From NCBI RefSeq assembly GCF_047663525.1, contig NC_092603.1, forward strand, positions 1,632,001 through 1,696,000: 64,000 bases of DNA. The letters are read 5' to 3'. Origin of the DNA: Anas platyrhynchos. Its lineage: Eukaryota > Chordata > Aves > Anseriformes > Anatidae. The notes beneath the pieces were generated by a model. It was not told the DNA's origin. It saw only the letters and a program-made list of their open reading frames with translations, and ran no database searches. Positions 9,971 to 26,880 of this stretch are shown piece after piece (the stretch's first letter is position 1; every line of letters begins with the position of its first letter). A program made the position numbers and the translations under genes.

Positions 9971-10564
9971 TGTGGGGATGGAGTTAACCGGTGTCACCCA
10001 GAGCAAACTCAGCCATCCCTGCATCTCCCCATCTCTCCATCCCCCTCCTCCAATACTGCCATTCCCTAGAGCCCCTCCCTTCCTCATCTGTCCTTCTTTC
10101 CTTCTCCCCACCCTCTGAGACCTCCTCTTCTTTCCGTTCTACTCTCATCTCCTCCCCTATATCTTGGCATCACACAGACCTCCAAGCTGACTCCCAGACC
10201 TCCCAGTGGCCAGCCACACCACCAAAGTTATTCCCCCAAACCTCCCAGTTGACCCCTTAGACGTCCCAGTTTTCCACCCGACCCTTCCAGTTCCCATAAA
10301 CCTCCCAGTCACATTCCAAACCTGCTAGTACCCCCACCTCACAGATATTCCATGTGATCCTCAAGAACTTTATTTGTCCACCCATACCTCCCAGTCATCT
10401 CAAGAGCGCTCAGTGGCCCCCCAGACCTCCCACCCCACCAGCCTTCCCCCCAGTACCTCAGGGCCTCACATGTCCCTTCCCAGTCCCTGGCAGGGGTGGT
10501 GGGTCCTCGGTGCCCCTGTAGCCAGCAGTGGCCACGACCGTTGGGTGCTACTTCCCCTCCACTC
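9971..10564. other. Putative intron or upstream region of the receptor gene
   Basis: C-rich DNA with no coding exon recognised. The acceptor at 9,970 implies at least one 5' non-coding exon further right, but I cannot locate it. Confidence 0.4.
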
Positions 10565-10845
10565 AGCCCCAGTCAGGAAACACTCACGCAAGAGGAAGAA
10601 GGCAGGGAAACCACAGACAGGAAAGGGGCACGTGAGGAAGAGTGACACTGGGCCTTAGTTTTCCCCTGCCTGGACAGGGGCAGGAGGGGATGACACCACC
10701 AGCAGCATTGCCAACAGGTAGAAAGACCCTTCCAAAGGCCCTCCAGAAGAGGCTGTCTGATTGTTCCATGGCTGTAGGGTTGCGTGTATGCAAGGTTGCA
10801 TGGCTGCAGGTATGGTTAATGCACCTTCTCATCCTTTCCTTCTAA
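10565..10845. repeat. Inverted repeat, left arm
   Basis: Blocks such as CTGGACAGGGGCAGGAGGG, TTGCCAACAGGTAGAAAGAC and GTATGGTTAATGCACCTTCT recur as reverse complements at 11,248-11,550 in mirrored order. The spacer is about 400 bases. Arms are diverged but colinear. Confidence 0.75.
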
Positions 10846-11247
10846 AAGCAGCAGAGAGCAAAAATGGCTGGCATTGCCTACTTCTAATCTTGATAGCCCT
10901 TGGTCAGTCAACATCATGATGGGAATTTGATGGGAAAAATGAAGGGAGAAACTGTATGCTGTTGTCAGACATCTCTAGTCTTACCTCTCTGGGGCTGGAC
11001 AATGGTATGACAAGAACCTGGGGGGTAAAAAGTCCTTTAGTGTGCTGGATAACAGAGGGTCAACACTGCCAATGGGTCTTTGTCTGGCTTGGGATTGTAC
11101 CCCATCACACAATCATCTTGGTGGTTCCCGAATTTCAGGCTTGGACACAAATGTTGGGACAGGCATGTGAAGGGCTGGACAGAGGAAGGGTGTGATGGAT
11201 GAAGGGACAGATAAAGGGTGAAAGAATGGAGGCAGGGAGAGAGGCAT
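10846..11247. other. Spacer of the inverted repeat; no gene recognised
   Basis: About 400 bases between the two arms, without a recognisable domain or repeat. Confidence 0.5.
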
Positions 11248-11550
11248 GGAGGGAAGGATAAGAAGGTGCATTAACCATACCTGTCAGTAAGCACATAGGA
11301 GAAGACCTTCCCTGTGGCTTCCATGCTATCTCAACATGCTCCCAGTCAGCCACCCTCTCCTAGAGGGCCTTTGGGAGGGTCTTGTTGCCTCTTGGCAATA
11401 CTACTCGTGGTGTCACCCCCTCCTGCCCCTGTCCAGGTAGGGGAAAAATTAAGGCCCAGCATCACTCCTGTGTTCCTTTCCTGCCTTTGGTTTCCCTGTC
11501 TTCTTCCTCTTCCTTACGTGTTTCCTGACCTGGGCTGGGAGCAGGGGTTA
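11248..11550. repeat. Inverted repeat, right arm
   Basis: Mirror of 10,565-10,845; for example AAGAAGGTGCATTAACCATA, GGCAATACTACTCG and CTCCTGCCCCTGTCCAGG. Confidence 0.75.
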
Positions 11551-11574
11551 GCCAATTTCAGGTTTACATGAGTG

Positions 11575-12000
11575 ACATTCTTGCAGTTGCACCCAATCAG
11601 GAAGTCACTAAGACCTTCTACATACAGATGAAAGTAGGCTCATGATCACAAGCCCTAGTTCTCATGGGGGACTTCAACTGCCCTGGTATCTGCTGGAAAG
11701 ATCATACAGCTAGGCACAAACCATCCAGCAGGTTCCTGGAGAGCAGCAATGCTTACCTTGACATGGGTGATAGATGAGCCAAAGAAGAGAAGTGTGCTCT
11801 GGACCTTGTGCTAACAAAGAAGGAGACATAAAGGTTGAGGGCAGCCTTGGCTGCAGTGACCATGAGATGGTGGAGTTCAGAATCTTGCAAGGACAAAGAA
11901 GGGCAACGAGTTGCATTGCACCTCTGGACATCAGGAGGGCAAACATTGGCCTCTTCAGGGACCTATTTGGAGGAATCCCATGAGTTAGGGCCTTAGAAGG
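11575..12000 (+). mobile_element. CR1 LINE ORF2 endonuclease-region fragment
   Basis: The plus-strand translation has MGDFNCPGICWKDHTA, then SLGCSDHEMVEFRIL, then a RRANIGLFRDLFGGIP-type segment. These are hallmarks of the apurinic-endonuclease domain of CR1 ORF2 (GDFN and SDH motifs). It is broken by a stop (TGA at about 11,774) and short indels. Non-functional. Confidence 0.85.
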
Positions 12001-12084
12001 AAAGGGGGACCAAAAGATCATTCGAGCATCACTTCCTCCAAGATCAAGATCGATGTATCTGTATGAGTAAGAAGGCAAGCAAAG

Positions 12085-12455
12085 GGGGCAGGAAAAGACC
12101 TCTAAAATCATCTAGTCCAACCTTTAAACCTTTAAGCTCCTCATCTCTCCTGTGAAGAGAGGATGAGAGAGCTGGAAGAGGAAGGGTCCCCCTTGCAGAG
12201 GCTTCTGCAATAATCGGAGGTGCAGGCCCTCTCCTCAAGCTGCTCTCTGGTGCATCCTCACTTTCCTCCTGACCTGCCAGGCATGGGGGTGTCAGGGACA
12301 CCACCACAATGTGGGAATAGCATGCCTGGTACAGGGGACCACAAGGAAGATGTACGCTGGGAATGAGGAACATGAGGAAAGTGCGAGAACTGTGGAGAGA
12401 TGTGGGGTACTGGACAGCTGGGTTCTACCTGGAGCAGGGGGGTTGCAGGATGCCC
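12085..12455. repeat. Inverted duplication, right arm, with CR1 tail
   Basis: Reverse complement of 7,785-8,160. Positions 12,085-12,135 are the minus-strand CR1 tail (reverse complement reads GGACTAGATGATTTTAGAGG). The remainder mirrors the left arm. Differences include short deletions within the GTTCTTCTCGC block. Confidence 0.8.
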
Positions 12456-13019
12456 GGATCCCATCCAAGGTCTCTGGGTGCCCTGGGGAGGGGGATGAGA
12501 CCCGCGCCACTTCCAGCGGTCCTTCCCCACAACCTAATGGACCAGGTCCTGCCCAGCACCCGGTGATGTCGGGTGCTACTCAGGCCCCCATTTTGGGCCT
12601 GAGTTGGGGGCAGTGGCACCAATTACAGTGAGGAACCTCTCGAGGGAGAGGATGAAGTAGGAGCGCTGGGCTGAGGAAGGGGCAGGGAAAAGACTGGGGC
12701 CGCAGGTGGGACAGGGGAGGAGGAGAGGGGCACTTGGTGATGAGGAAGGGAGACAGGGGCTGGGCTGGGGCCACAAGATGGGCAGGGACATGTAGGGGCA
12801 AGCAGAAGTGGAGGCTCCAGGTGCTCAGCACAGAGGTGGGCAAGTCTACCAGCACAGCCACCCCAGCCACCTCCTGGAACAGCTGTGATTCTGCTGGGAG
12901 AGGGGGAAGGGGTGATAGGAAATGAGGGATGCCACACACCACGGTGACCCCCGTGCTCAGGTGACGCCCCTGGTCCCACCCGGGTTCCCTCTAGCAGAGC
13001 AAATTAAACTTTGATCAAA
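12456..13019. other. No gene recognised
   Basis: GC-rich. The minus strand has a 104-residue frame downstream of a CTCCCAGCAG acceptor-like site (to 12,580), but it is proline/leucine-rich and matches no family I know. Confidence 0.4.
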
Positions 13020-13330
13020 GGTTGGTCTCTTCCACATGCCTTCTCCAATGGCTAATCAAAGGGTGAATTGACTGGCTGTTAGCTCAGGGAAAGCTTGTAT
13101 GTAGAGTTTTCTTTTCTGCTTGAAGGGAATTTTCAGTAAGCCTCCAAGAGCCGCACTACTGCTCTGACTCTTGCATCAGATAGATCAGTGGGCTCAGAAA
13201 TTACTGAGAAAGGAACGCATGCATGTGCACACGAAATTTTCCTACAGTTTCCTTAGGAAATAGGTGAAGAAAGCTGCTTACAACAAGAAGGGCAAACCAA
13301 ACATGGTGATAGATTTTATGTACTTTTTAA
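13020..13330. repeat. Diverged copy of ZNF-unit 3' flank
   Basis: Blocks GGTCTCTTCCACATGCCTTCT, GAAATTACTGAGAAAGGAAC, CAGTTTCCTTAGGAAATAGG and CATGGTGATAGATTTT match 14,218-14,367 in the same order and orientation, at clear but lower identity than between units A-F. This is the remnant of an older duplication at the edge of the cluster. Confidence 0.65.
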
Positions 13331-13429
13331 GGTACTTTCAGTACTTAAAATGGGCTTTAAAAAAAAAAATGGAATGAGTTTTTACAGGGGCAGATAGTGA
13401 TAGAAGAAGGCAGAATGGTTTAAAACTGT

Positions 13430-13701
13430 GGTTTTAATGGTTTTAAACAGGATGAGAGAATTAGATTATATGTTACGAGGAAATTGATATTATATCATTC
13501 TATCAAAAATATATATGTTATAGTGGATAACACACTAACGTCTTCTTAATGTCTTCAGGCAGCAGTGCACCTCCTGCAACCAAGACACTGCCTGGGTGGC
13601 TTCCAGCCAGGCTCTCACTTGCCTTACAGGGTGCCCCTCTGAGGTCTGCTGGTGGGCAGGGAGCTGTGAGCTGCACCAAAGGCTTTTCCCCCCACTGAGC
13701 C
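13430..13701. repeat. Scrambled remnant: ZNF intron piece joined to leader-exon piece
   Basis: Positions 13,480-13,545 match the AT-rich intron of the ZNF units (GTGGATAACACACTA, GTCTTCTTAA). After a short filler, 13,565-13,700 match the leader-exon region of the units (CTCCTGCAACCAAGACACTG, GGCTTTTCCCCCCACTGAGC). The two are about 2.9 kb apart in an intact unit, so this is a deletion scar or a rearranged unit end. Short CCAATATCTAATATCTAAT reiterations follow. Confidence 0.75.
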
Positions 13702-13962
13702 CAATATCTAATATCTAATATCCCAATATCTAATCTGAACCTAACCTCTTTGAGTTTAAAGTCGTTCCTCCTTGTCTTACCAATACACTCCCTAATAAAG
13801 TGTCTCTCTCCTGCTTTCTTGTAGGCCCACTTTTGGTACTGGAGGGCTGCAACAAGGTCTCCCTGGAGCCTTCTCTTCTCCAGGCTGAACATCACCAACT
13901 CCCTCCGCTTGTTGTCTTCATAGGCACATAGGTTTCCTAAACACTTGTAGCAGCACATTTAG
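13702..13962 (-). mobile_element. CR1 ORF2 C-terminal fragment (unit A)
   Basis: The minus-strand translation shows [20 protein letters not shown] and NDFKLKEVRFRLDIG, the C-terminal part of CR1 ORF2. It is the truncated counterpart of the fragments at 22,962, 30,845 and 38,778. Non-functional. Confidence 0.85.
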
Positions 13963-14539
13963 GAAGGGTGGTGGGGTTGTGTGCCGAACATGTCTCCCCC
14001 CAGAAGCAAGCACTGGGCTGGAACTGACACCAGAAACAAAGCCCCCTTGCACCTTTCCTGTCCTTCCGTTTTTCATTTTAAGAAAGCAGGCCCCAGTGAA
14101 AACATAAGCTCTGGGACAAATCAGGTATTTTATTCTTCCCCTTCCTTTTCCCCTTTCACACCCCCGAGAAAAGGCATTTCCCAGACAAGGGATGAAATGG
14201 TCAGTTTTATCAGAGGGTAGTCTCTTCCACAGGCCTTCTCAGAAATTTCTGAGAGAGGAACTCATGCACGCACACACACAATGTTTTTGCAGTTTCCTCA
14301 GGAAATGGGTTTTAAAAGCTGGTTGCTGCAAGAGTGGAAAGAGAAAACTAAGCATGGTGAGAGATTTTCTTTTGTCAGCAAGGAAAGAGCATCCAAAGCC
14401 CATTGGTGTAAGACCCTTATCTGGGTGGTGCCATGGATGCCTTCTCCTTTGGAAGCTCTCCCTTTGTCATGAGAAGCCTCTGGGGACTCCTCCATTCTCA
14501 AGGTCTCTCCCAGTGTGCAAGGTCTGAAAAAATCTCTTC

Positions 14540-14812
14540 CTGCAGGCAAGACACTTGTAGGGTCTATCTCCCATGTGGATTCGCTGATATTTAATGAGTT
14601 CATGCTGTGGCTGAAGCTCTTCCTGCACTTGGGGCATTTGTAGCCCTTCTCCCCAGCATGCAGTCTGTCATGGGTGAGGATCTCCTAGCTCTGGATGTAC
14701 CTCTTCCTGAAATCAAGGCGCTCTCCCCTATGGGGGGTTGCTGTTATCTTCTAGGCAATGAGCTCCAGCTGAAGTTTTTCCCGTAATCCCTGCAGACATG
14801 CTTTCTTCCTTT
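14540..14812 (-). pseudogene. Decayed C2H2 zinc-finger remnant
   Basis: On the minus strand, pieces in different frames read VCRDYGKNFSWSS (second Cys lost), an FRKRYIQS segment followed by a stop, HAGEKGYKCPKCRKSFSHS and RIHMGDRPYKCLACRKRFFQ. These are C2H2 fingers and TGEK-like linkers broken by at least one stop and one frameshift, with key histidines missing. The finger style differs from the living genes here. Plus-strand unit E retains only the first of these pieces (53,735-53,790). Confidence 0.8.
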
Positions 14813-16443
14813 CTGTGCAGCCGAGGTTTCTTTTGGATCTTCATGCATTCACCCACAGCAGATGGGTTTATCCAGAGGTGACTTTCCTGGGCTCTCTGAG
14901 TGAAGAGTCACTTTCCCGGGTGATTTTCCTCATACACATCCCTGGGAGAAATGTGCTTCTGATCCACCTACCAACATCCCAAATGCTTCCAGTAGCTTCG
15001 CTACAGCCAGCTCTGCACTTTCCTTTGTGTGGTCACTTGGCACCCCATCTCCAGTTGAAAAGGGGAGCAATATGGGTAATTCCCACACCGGGGACAAAGC
15101 AAGAACAGGATATATTTGTCCCAGAACACCCATCACAACCTAAGGCCAGGAAGGGTGATATGCTCCAGCCAAAGGATGGGAAAACTCCAAGGCATGCCGG
15201 TCACAAGCCAAAATGGGGTCTGCCTTGTCCAAGTGAGCCAAAGTGAAACTGGGAGCATTTCCTTATGCAGAGGTGTGGGAATTGTGACTTTCTTCTGTGC
15301 CTTGATGTGTCATTTGTGAACCTTGGCAGGATGTTGCTTACTCAGGTGGAGATTGGAAGTGTTGCCTGCCTTGCTTTGGGATGAGCATCACCAAAACTCT
15401 GGACTCCTTACCCAGCACTGCTCTGACTTCTTAGCTCTCCTGCATGACATCTCCCAAAGGCTCACTTGCAGCTGGCCAGCTGGTCCCCATGGGCTCTTGT
15501 GGTAGGAGCAGTGAGCTGGCCACTGCCAAAACATGAGCCTGGCTACAAGCGTAGAGGATAGCACAGAGCATCAGCTGGCTTTTCCTGTTTCCCTTTTCCT
15601 TTCCAGACTCTTCTATCAGCATCCCTACACCCTTTGCATCCCAGAGGGGGTGAAGGCACTGGGGAATCTGCTAAGCTGCTCAAAGAAGATGGAGCAAATG
15701 CATCATTCCCTGATGGACTCACAGCAAAATTTCTCCCAAGAAACGTACCAGCAAATATCTTGACACCCAGAGCTCTCTTTTGTCTGCACCAGGATAAACC
15801 ATGGCTTCAAGGATCAAGGATGGGAGTTTGCTCTTTGTGGGGTTTTTATGCTGGGTTTCATGGTAGGAATTTAAATCTTTCTGTCACAGCTTCTGGGACT
15901 TGGTATTTACTGCTGTTAACAAACCATTGGGCAGCAAGTCCCCTAAAGGTGAGGGGAAAAAAGGTGACGTGAAAATCAGGAATCCCAGAGAATATTTTAC
16001 GCAGTGATAAACAGAACAAGGAAGGGAAGAGGGGACTGGATCTGTCCAACAGCCATCGTCGGATGCCCACACTAGGGACAGGGTTTCTCTCTCTGCTCTC
16101 AGCCATATACACCATTCCCTGATGGGCTCTCAGTGATATCTCCCAGGGAACACAGCCTGGGAAAACATCTTATTCTTACACCTAGTGCTCCCTGCTGTCT
16201 GCATCGGGCTAAACCTCGGCTTCAGGTTTCGGGGGAGGGAGTCTGATCTGCAGGTGGGTTTGAAGATGAGTTTGCCATAAGGCTCTTCCTCTGCTCAAGG
16301 TGTTTGTAAGTTATTTTGAAGATAAGTTTGCCACAAGGCTCTTCCTCTGCTCAAGGTATTTGTAAGAAATATATTTCTGTGTGCATTTAGAATTAGGTGA
16401 CCATGTTCGAGCTCTGGCGGAAGCACATCCCACACACAGGGCA
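14813..16443 (-). other. 3' flank of gene A (possible 3' UTR)
   Basis: No coding exon is recognised. It is matched in inverted orientation by 51,570-53,154 downstream of gene E and in part by 61,094-61,526 downstream of F. It is deleted in B, C and D. Conservation in three copies reflects shared ancestry, not necessarily function. Confidence 0.6.
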
Positions 16444-16446
16444 CTG

Positions 16447-18994
<2,548 letters not shown>

Positions 18995-19880
18995 TTCCTG
19001 CCCTCCTGCAGGCTGGGACAATCACAGCTGAAAGGTAGATGTCAAACTGGAACCTGCTGGGACAAGAGAAATGGCAGGGTAGGTTTGGGGGAATGCAGCA
19101 GTCCCTGTCCCTGTCCCTCCCCAGCGCCAGCCCAGCTGCAGGCCATTGATTGGGGGTAAAAGCCAGCTGGGACACAGGTTTAAGAAAGGAAAAAGCTGCT
19201 GCACATCAGCAATCGTCAGAGAGGAGTGAGAAAATGAGATGAAAACAACCCTGCAGACACTAAGGTCAGTGACAAAGGAGGAAGGAGGTGCTCCAGGCAC
19301 CAGGACAGAATTTCCCCTGAAGCCTGTGGCCAGGACCACGGGGAAGCAGGCTGTCCTGCTGCAGCCCCCGGTGTGGCAGAGTGGATCAGATCTCTAAACT
19401 GCAGCCCACTGAGGAGCTCATGTTGGGGCAGGTGGATATGGCCTAAAAGGGGGTGCAACCCACAGAGAGCTGCCCTTTGCCCCGTCTCGTTTTGAGCTCT
19501 TTGCCCAGCTCCAACCCCGTCCTGTGCCCCCTCAGAAACCTCAGCAACAGAGTCTAATCCACGGCTCAGGAAACAACACTGCAGATCCAGAGCCTTCCTG
19601 CTGAGGACTTGCATCCTCTTTCACAGAGCCCAGCTCATTTCTTGGCTGCAGCCAAGAGAGGAGCAGTGAGCAACAAGCTGCATGCTTTGCATCCTGACAG
19701 CTATCTCCCACCCTCGAACAGCAACATGGGTCAGATCCTGCTTTTCCTTTCCCCTTTTGCATGACCTCCCAAGTCTGGTGCTGAGCTTTAGATGCTCAGG
19801 CCCTGTCTCAAAGGGGGGAATCATGTGGAAAAGGAAAAATCCTGCCTCTTGTCTGCATAAACAATGGAGAGTACCTACCT

Positions 19881-21282
19881 TGTTATAAATGAAGTCTCAA
19901 CTCAATCTGAATTTAGTAATATTCAGAAAATAATATTTACAAAAGGTATAAAAGGTATAAAAGGCAAGTAAACAGCGCTGGGTGTGCGGGGAGTCTACGC
20001 TCCACCAACATGCACACACGAACATCAAACATTCTAACTATATAGAACATTGCTTTTACATACTAAACCCGAGTATGCCTATACATACGTACAATCAGGA
20101 AAGGTAACAAACAATCCTTGAAGTTCCGTGACTTAACAGTCTCCATTTTCCATTCCTTTTGAACAATAGATCTTGCTTTAAGTTGTCAAGCAACTTGGTC
20201 TTTGGGCCTTATGTCTCCCGTTCTTCCCAGATCGAAGAAAAACATACCCATCTCCTTTTCAAGCCAATGAGGCCTGGCTCAAAAGGCACGTTCAGGTCAA
20301 CAGGGGGCGGAACAGCAAAAGCCTTCCATGGCTGTAGCGGCAGAAGGACCGATGCCCTAGCAGTCGGATCAGTAAAGGAGCCCACAGCTCCCTCACTATC
20401 TGACAAACCACACGTTTCTGACTGTGGCCCCACATGGCTCTTTAAGGCCTCAGAGATTGCTCGCCAGGTGCCCAGCAATCCCACTGCAACCTTGTCATTT
20501 GTAGTTGCAGAGTCCCACACCTTGACCTCAATTTGGTCCCATGTTTCGGGATCATAAACTGTCTGATTGTTAAATAGAAGAATAAGCTGTAAGGTTACCA
20601 GGACTTTGTTCCTAAGGACATATGATTCCCCATAATGTGCAGCTGCTTACCAGCGAGGGGCAGTTGTGTGCACAGGTCCGCTTCTCTCAGCTTGAGCTTC
20701 TTCCCAGCTCCGGTGCGCCTAATTCCCGCAACTTTCAGTTTGAGATTCTCTGAGTGGTTTGCTGAGTTTGGCCGAACCTATCTTAATGGGGCAATCAATG
20801 TGCCTGTTCCCGTACTGGTCTCTGTTCCGCTAGCCTGTTCCTGTTCATTCCTTCTTTCTGCTTCTTTATTGATGACATAACTTCATCACATCGTGTTGCC
20901 TTTTTCTTATCTTTTTTAATCTTGAGGGCAGGCTCCCCTCTTATACCTTTCTCTCCACAGCAGTTCTTTTCAAAACAACTTTTCATTGGTCAAGCAACTT
21001 TGCATATAACAACAGCAAACACTCAGAAACTTCCATGCCTTAATGGCTGGAGAACAAAAGACCAGCTGGAGAACAAGAAACCTGAGACTGCATGGAGTCT
21101 CCTGAATCACCCTTCTTTGTTCCCGCTAAACTCTTTTATATTCCCGATGGCCTCATCGTTAAGAGTCTAATGTTATCTCAAACACGGGGCTGTCCGACCT
21201 CCATGGGCACACTCCCACATCTCCCCCTTCTTTATGAATATCAACCATTTTCTCGACACGAATTACCACTCCATTTATAACA
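19881..21282 (-). mobile_element. 1,402-bp ERV LTR inserted at the leader-exon splice donor (unit A)
   Basis: Ends are TGTTATAAATG and CATTTATAACA, with a 5-bp target duplication TACCT on both sides (19,876-19,880 and 21,283-21,287). Units E and F carry the uninterrupted site GAGTACCTACCTCGAGTCC (in reverse complement), which proves insertion. The minus strand has the CACCCAGCGCTG R-like block and no internal viral genes, so it is a long solo LTR. The insertion changed the 5' splice site from GAG/GTAGGT to GAG/GTATGT, both good donors. Confidence 0.85.
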
Positions 21283-21285
21283 TAC

Positions 21286-21560
21286 CTCGAGTCCACAGTA
21301 GGCTGCTCCCACCCTCCTTGCAGGCAGCCTGGCTCCTCTGAGTCGTGTAGGCTGGAGGACGCCAAGTATCCTGAGCCTGGACGCAGCTGCAGGATGGACG
21401 CGGTTCACCTCCTGCAACCAAGACACTGCCTGGGTGGCTTCCAGCCAGGCTCTACTTGCCTTACAGGGTGCACCTCTGAGGTCTGCTGGTGGGCAGGGAG
21501 CTGTGAGCTGCACCAAAGGCTTTTCCCCCCACTGCACACCCTGGCAGAGCCCAGACTCTC
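21286..21560 (-). other. Putative 5' non-coding leader exon (unit A)
   Basis: GACTCGAG/GTATGT is a strong donor at 21,286. The exon body is conserved in units B, C, E and F (truncated in E, missing its donor in D). No long reading frame is conserved among copies, so I take it as 5' UTR. The upstream end is unknown. Confidence 0.5.
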
Positions 21561-22961
21561 AGGCTCTTCTTCTGTAGGGGCATTTCCATGCCCTGGGGCT
21601 CTGTTCAGGCCCAGCCCAAGGTACTTAACCCCTCATCAGCTTTGTAGGAGGAGCTCTGGGCTGCAGCTCAGCCTTGGCCATAGCTCCTCCTGATGTGCAG
21701 CATGTCTTCCTGGCCCCAAACCAGAATGTGTTGTGAAGCTGCAGCACAGAAAATCAGAGGTTGGTTAGGGCTTGACCTCAGCCTTCTCTGTTGGCTCCCC
21801 CAGAGCATGCCACTGTGTGAGGAAAGGGTTCAGCGCTCCGCCCTGCTCAGCCTTCCCTGCTCTGCAAGGAAAGAGTTAACTCTCCTAGCAGCAGGCCACT
21901 GATGGCTTTGTCTCTGCCCAGAGCTGCAAGCAAAGGCCTGAGCACTTAGCTGGGATGTAGTAGGGGCAACAACCCACTAGGTGACACGAGCCCCGAGTCC
22001 TGTTCTGAGATAACTTCAGCCCTGGAGAAGAGTAAGATCTCAGGGCACATCAACATATGACTGCGGGCAACCCAAGGCCCTGCTGCTGTCCTGCTGTGCA
22101 TGGCAATGAGGGAAGGCATTGCCAGGGTCAGGATGGGTTTAATGGTGTGACTGGAGGTGTTTGCACCACCCTGCTTTGCAAGCTCTAAATAAGCTGCTGC
22201 TAATTGCTCTCTTCCTGTCCTTTCCCTAGTGGAGGAGGGGTCTCAGGGTCGTGACTAAACTTCAGAAAAGCTTTGTAAGTCTGTCCTTGGGTGCTGTTTC
22301 ATCCTTTGTCGAAAAACATCCTGAGACCCTACCTGTGCAAACAATTGCTTTGTTTTAAGCTTGCTTTTTGCAATGATGGCACTTCTCCTGGGAGCCATCA
22401 GCAACCAAACACAAAGCTGCATCACTGTGGGTGCAAGGGCTAGGGCACCCGGCCTGTATCTGCTGTGAAGACTGGCTCTAGAAAGTAGTCTCAAAAGATG
22501 GGCTTAAGCCTGCTGAGAGGAAAGCACACCAGTGTATGTATGCTGCTGTGAGATGAAGAAGCTAGCAGAAATCTCTGCAAATGATGATCAGAAGTTCAGA
22601 ACCTTCAGCAGTAGCCCTTCTTGGGTGATGCCTTCACTGTGGGCCAGCAGGGTGAGAACATGCAGGCCTTTTATAGAACTGGTCTATATTGCCAGTCAGC
22701 TTAGCAGCACCACTTTGCAAAGATGGGTCTGGTCTCTTCTCCTCTGTACCTTCTGCCTTTCCACACCACATGGCGAGAGCAACCCCCGCTCATGGGTGGT
22801 GGCAGATTCCTCAAAGGAATGAGGAGTGAGGCTGGTAGCACTGGTGACTACTTATTATGTCAGCAGCATTTTGCAGTACATATTACCAGGAAGTCGATGC
22901 TGCAAGGGAGGGAGCAGCGTGAGAAAACCAACACGGTCACAACCAGCTTCACTGGGGAGAG
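21561..22961. other. Upstream region of gene A (promoter not defined)
   Basis: Repeated nearly identically at 29,450-30,844 and 37,377-38,777. No TATA box is assigned and no coding exon is recognised. Confidence 0.5.
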
Positions 22962-23402
22962 ATCATAATCATACAACAGCTTGGGTTGCCGTAAAGAGTA
23001 TCGAATTCCAAGCCTCCTGCTATGGGAAGGGACAATTTCCACTAGGTCAGATTCCTCAGAGCCCCATGCAACCTGGCCTTGAACACCTCCAGGGATAGGG
23101 CATCCACAACTTCTCTGGGCAACGCGTGTCAGTGCCTCACCACCCTCACAGGAAAGATTTTTTTCCCAATATCTAATCTGAACCTACCCTCTTTGAGTTT
23201 AAAGTCGTTCCTCCTTGTCTTACCAATACACTCCCTAATAAAGTGTCTCTCTCCTGCTTTCTTGTAGGCCCACTTTTGGTACTGGAGGGCTGCAACAAGG
23301 TCTCCCTGGAGCCTTCTCTTCTCCAGGCTGAACACCACCAACTCCCTCCGCTTGTTGTCTTCATAGGCACATAGGTTTCCTAAACACGTGTAGCAGCACA
23401 TT
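22962..23402 (-). mobile_element. CR1 3' fragment (unit B)
   Basis: The minus strand has [20 protein letters not shown] and KLKEGRFRLDIGKK, then a diverged CR1 tail ending in TGTATGATTATG at 22,962. It marks the boundary between units A and B. Confidence 0.88.
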
Positions 23403-23742
23403 TAGGAAGGGTGGTGGGGTTGTGTGCTGAACATGTCTCCCCCCAGAAGCAAGCACTGGGCTGGAACTGACACCAGAAACAAAGCCCCCTTGCACCTTTC
23501 CTGTCCTTCCGTTTTTCATTTTAAGAAAGCAGGCCCCAATGAAAACACAAGCTCTGGGACAAATCAGGTATTTTATTCTTCCCCTTCCCTTTCCCCTTTC
23601 ACACCCCTGAGAAAAGGCATTTCCCAGACAAGGGATGAAATGGTCACCTTTATCAGAGGGCAGTCTCTTCCACGGGCCTTCTCAGAAATTTCTGAGAGAG
23701 GAACTCATGCACACGCACACACAATGTTTTTACAGTTTCTGC

Positions 23743-23744
23743 AC
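23743..23744. other. Deletion junction downstream of gene B
   Basis: GTTTTTACAGTTTC joins directly to TGCACTGCTACAG. In unit A the same two ends lie at about 14,296 and 16,442, so about 2.15 kb is missing here. The same junction occurs at about 31,626 (C) and 39,559 (D). Confidence 0.85.
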
Positions 23745-23746
23745 TG

Positions 23747-26880
<3,134 letters not shown>

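Noticed and set aside
12580-12942. Possible exon of an unknown gene on the minus strand after a CTCCCAGCAG site
   Set aside because: Low-complexity Pro/Leu/Ser composition, no family recognised, no matching donor found.
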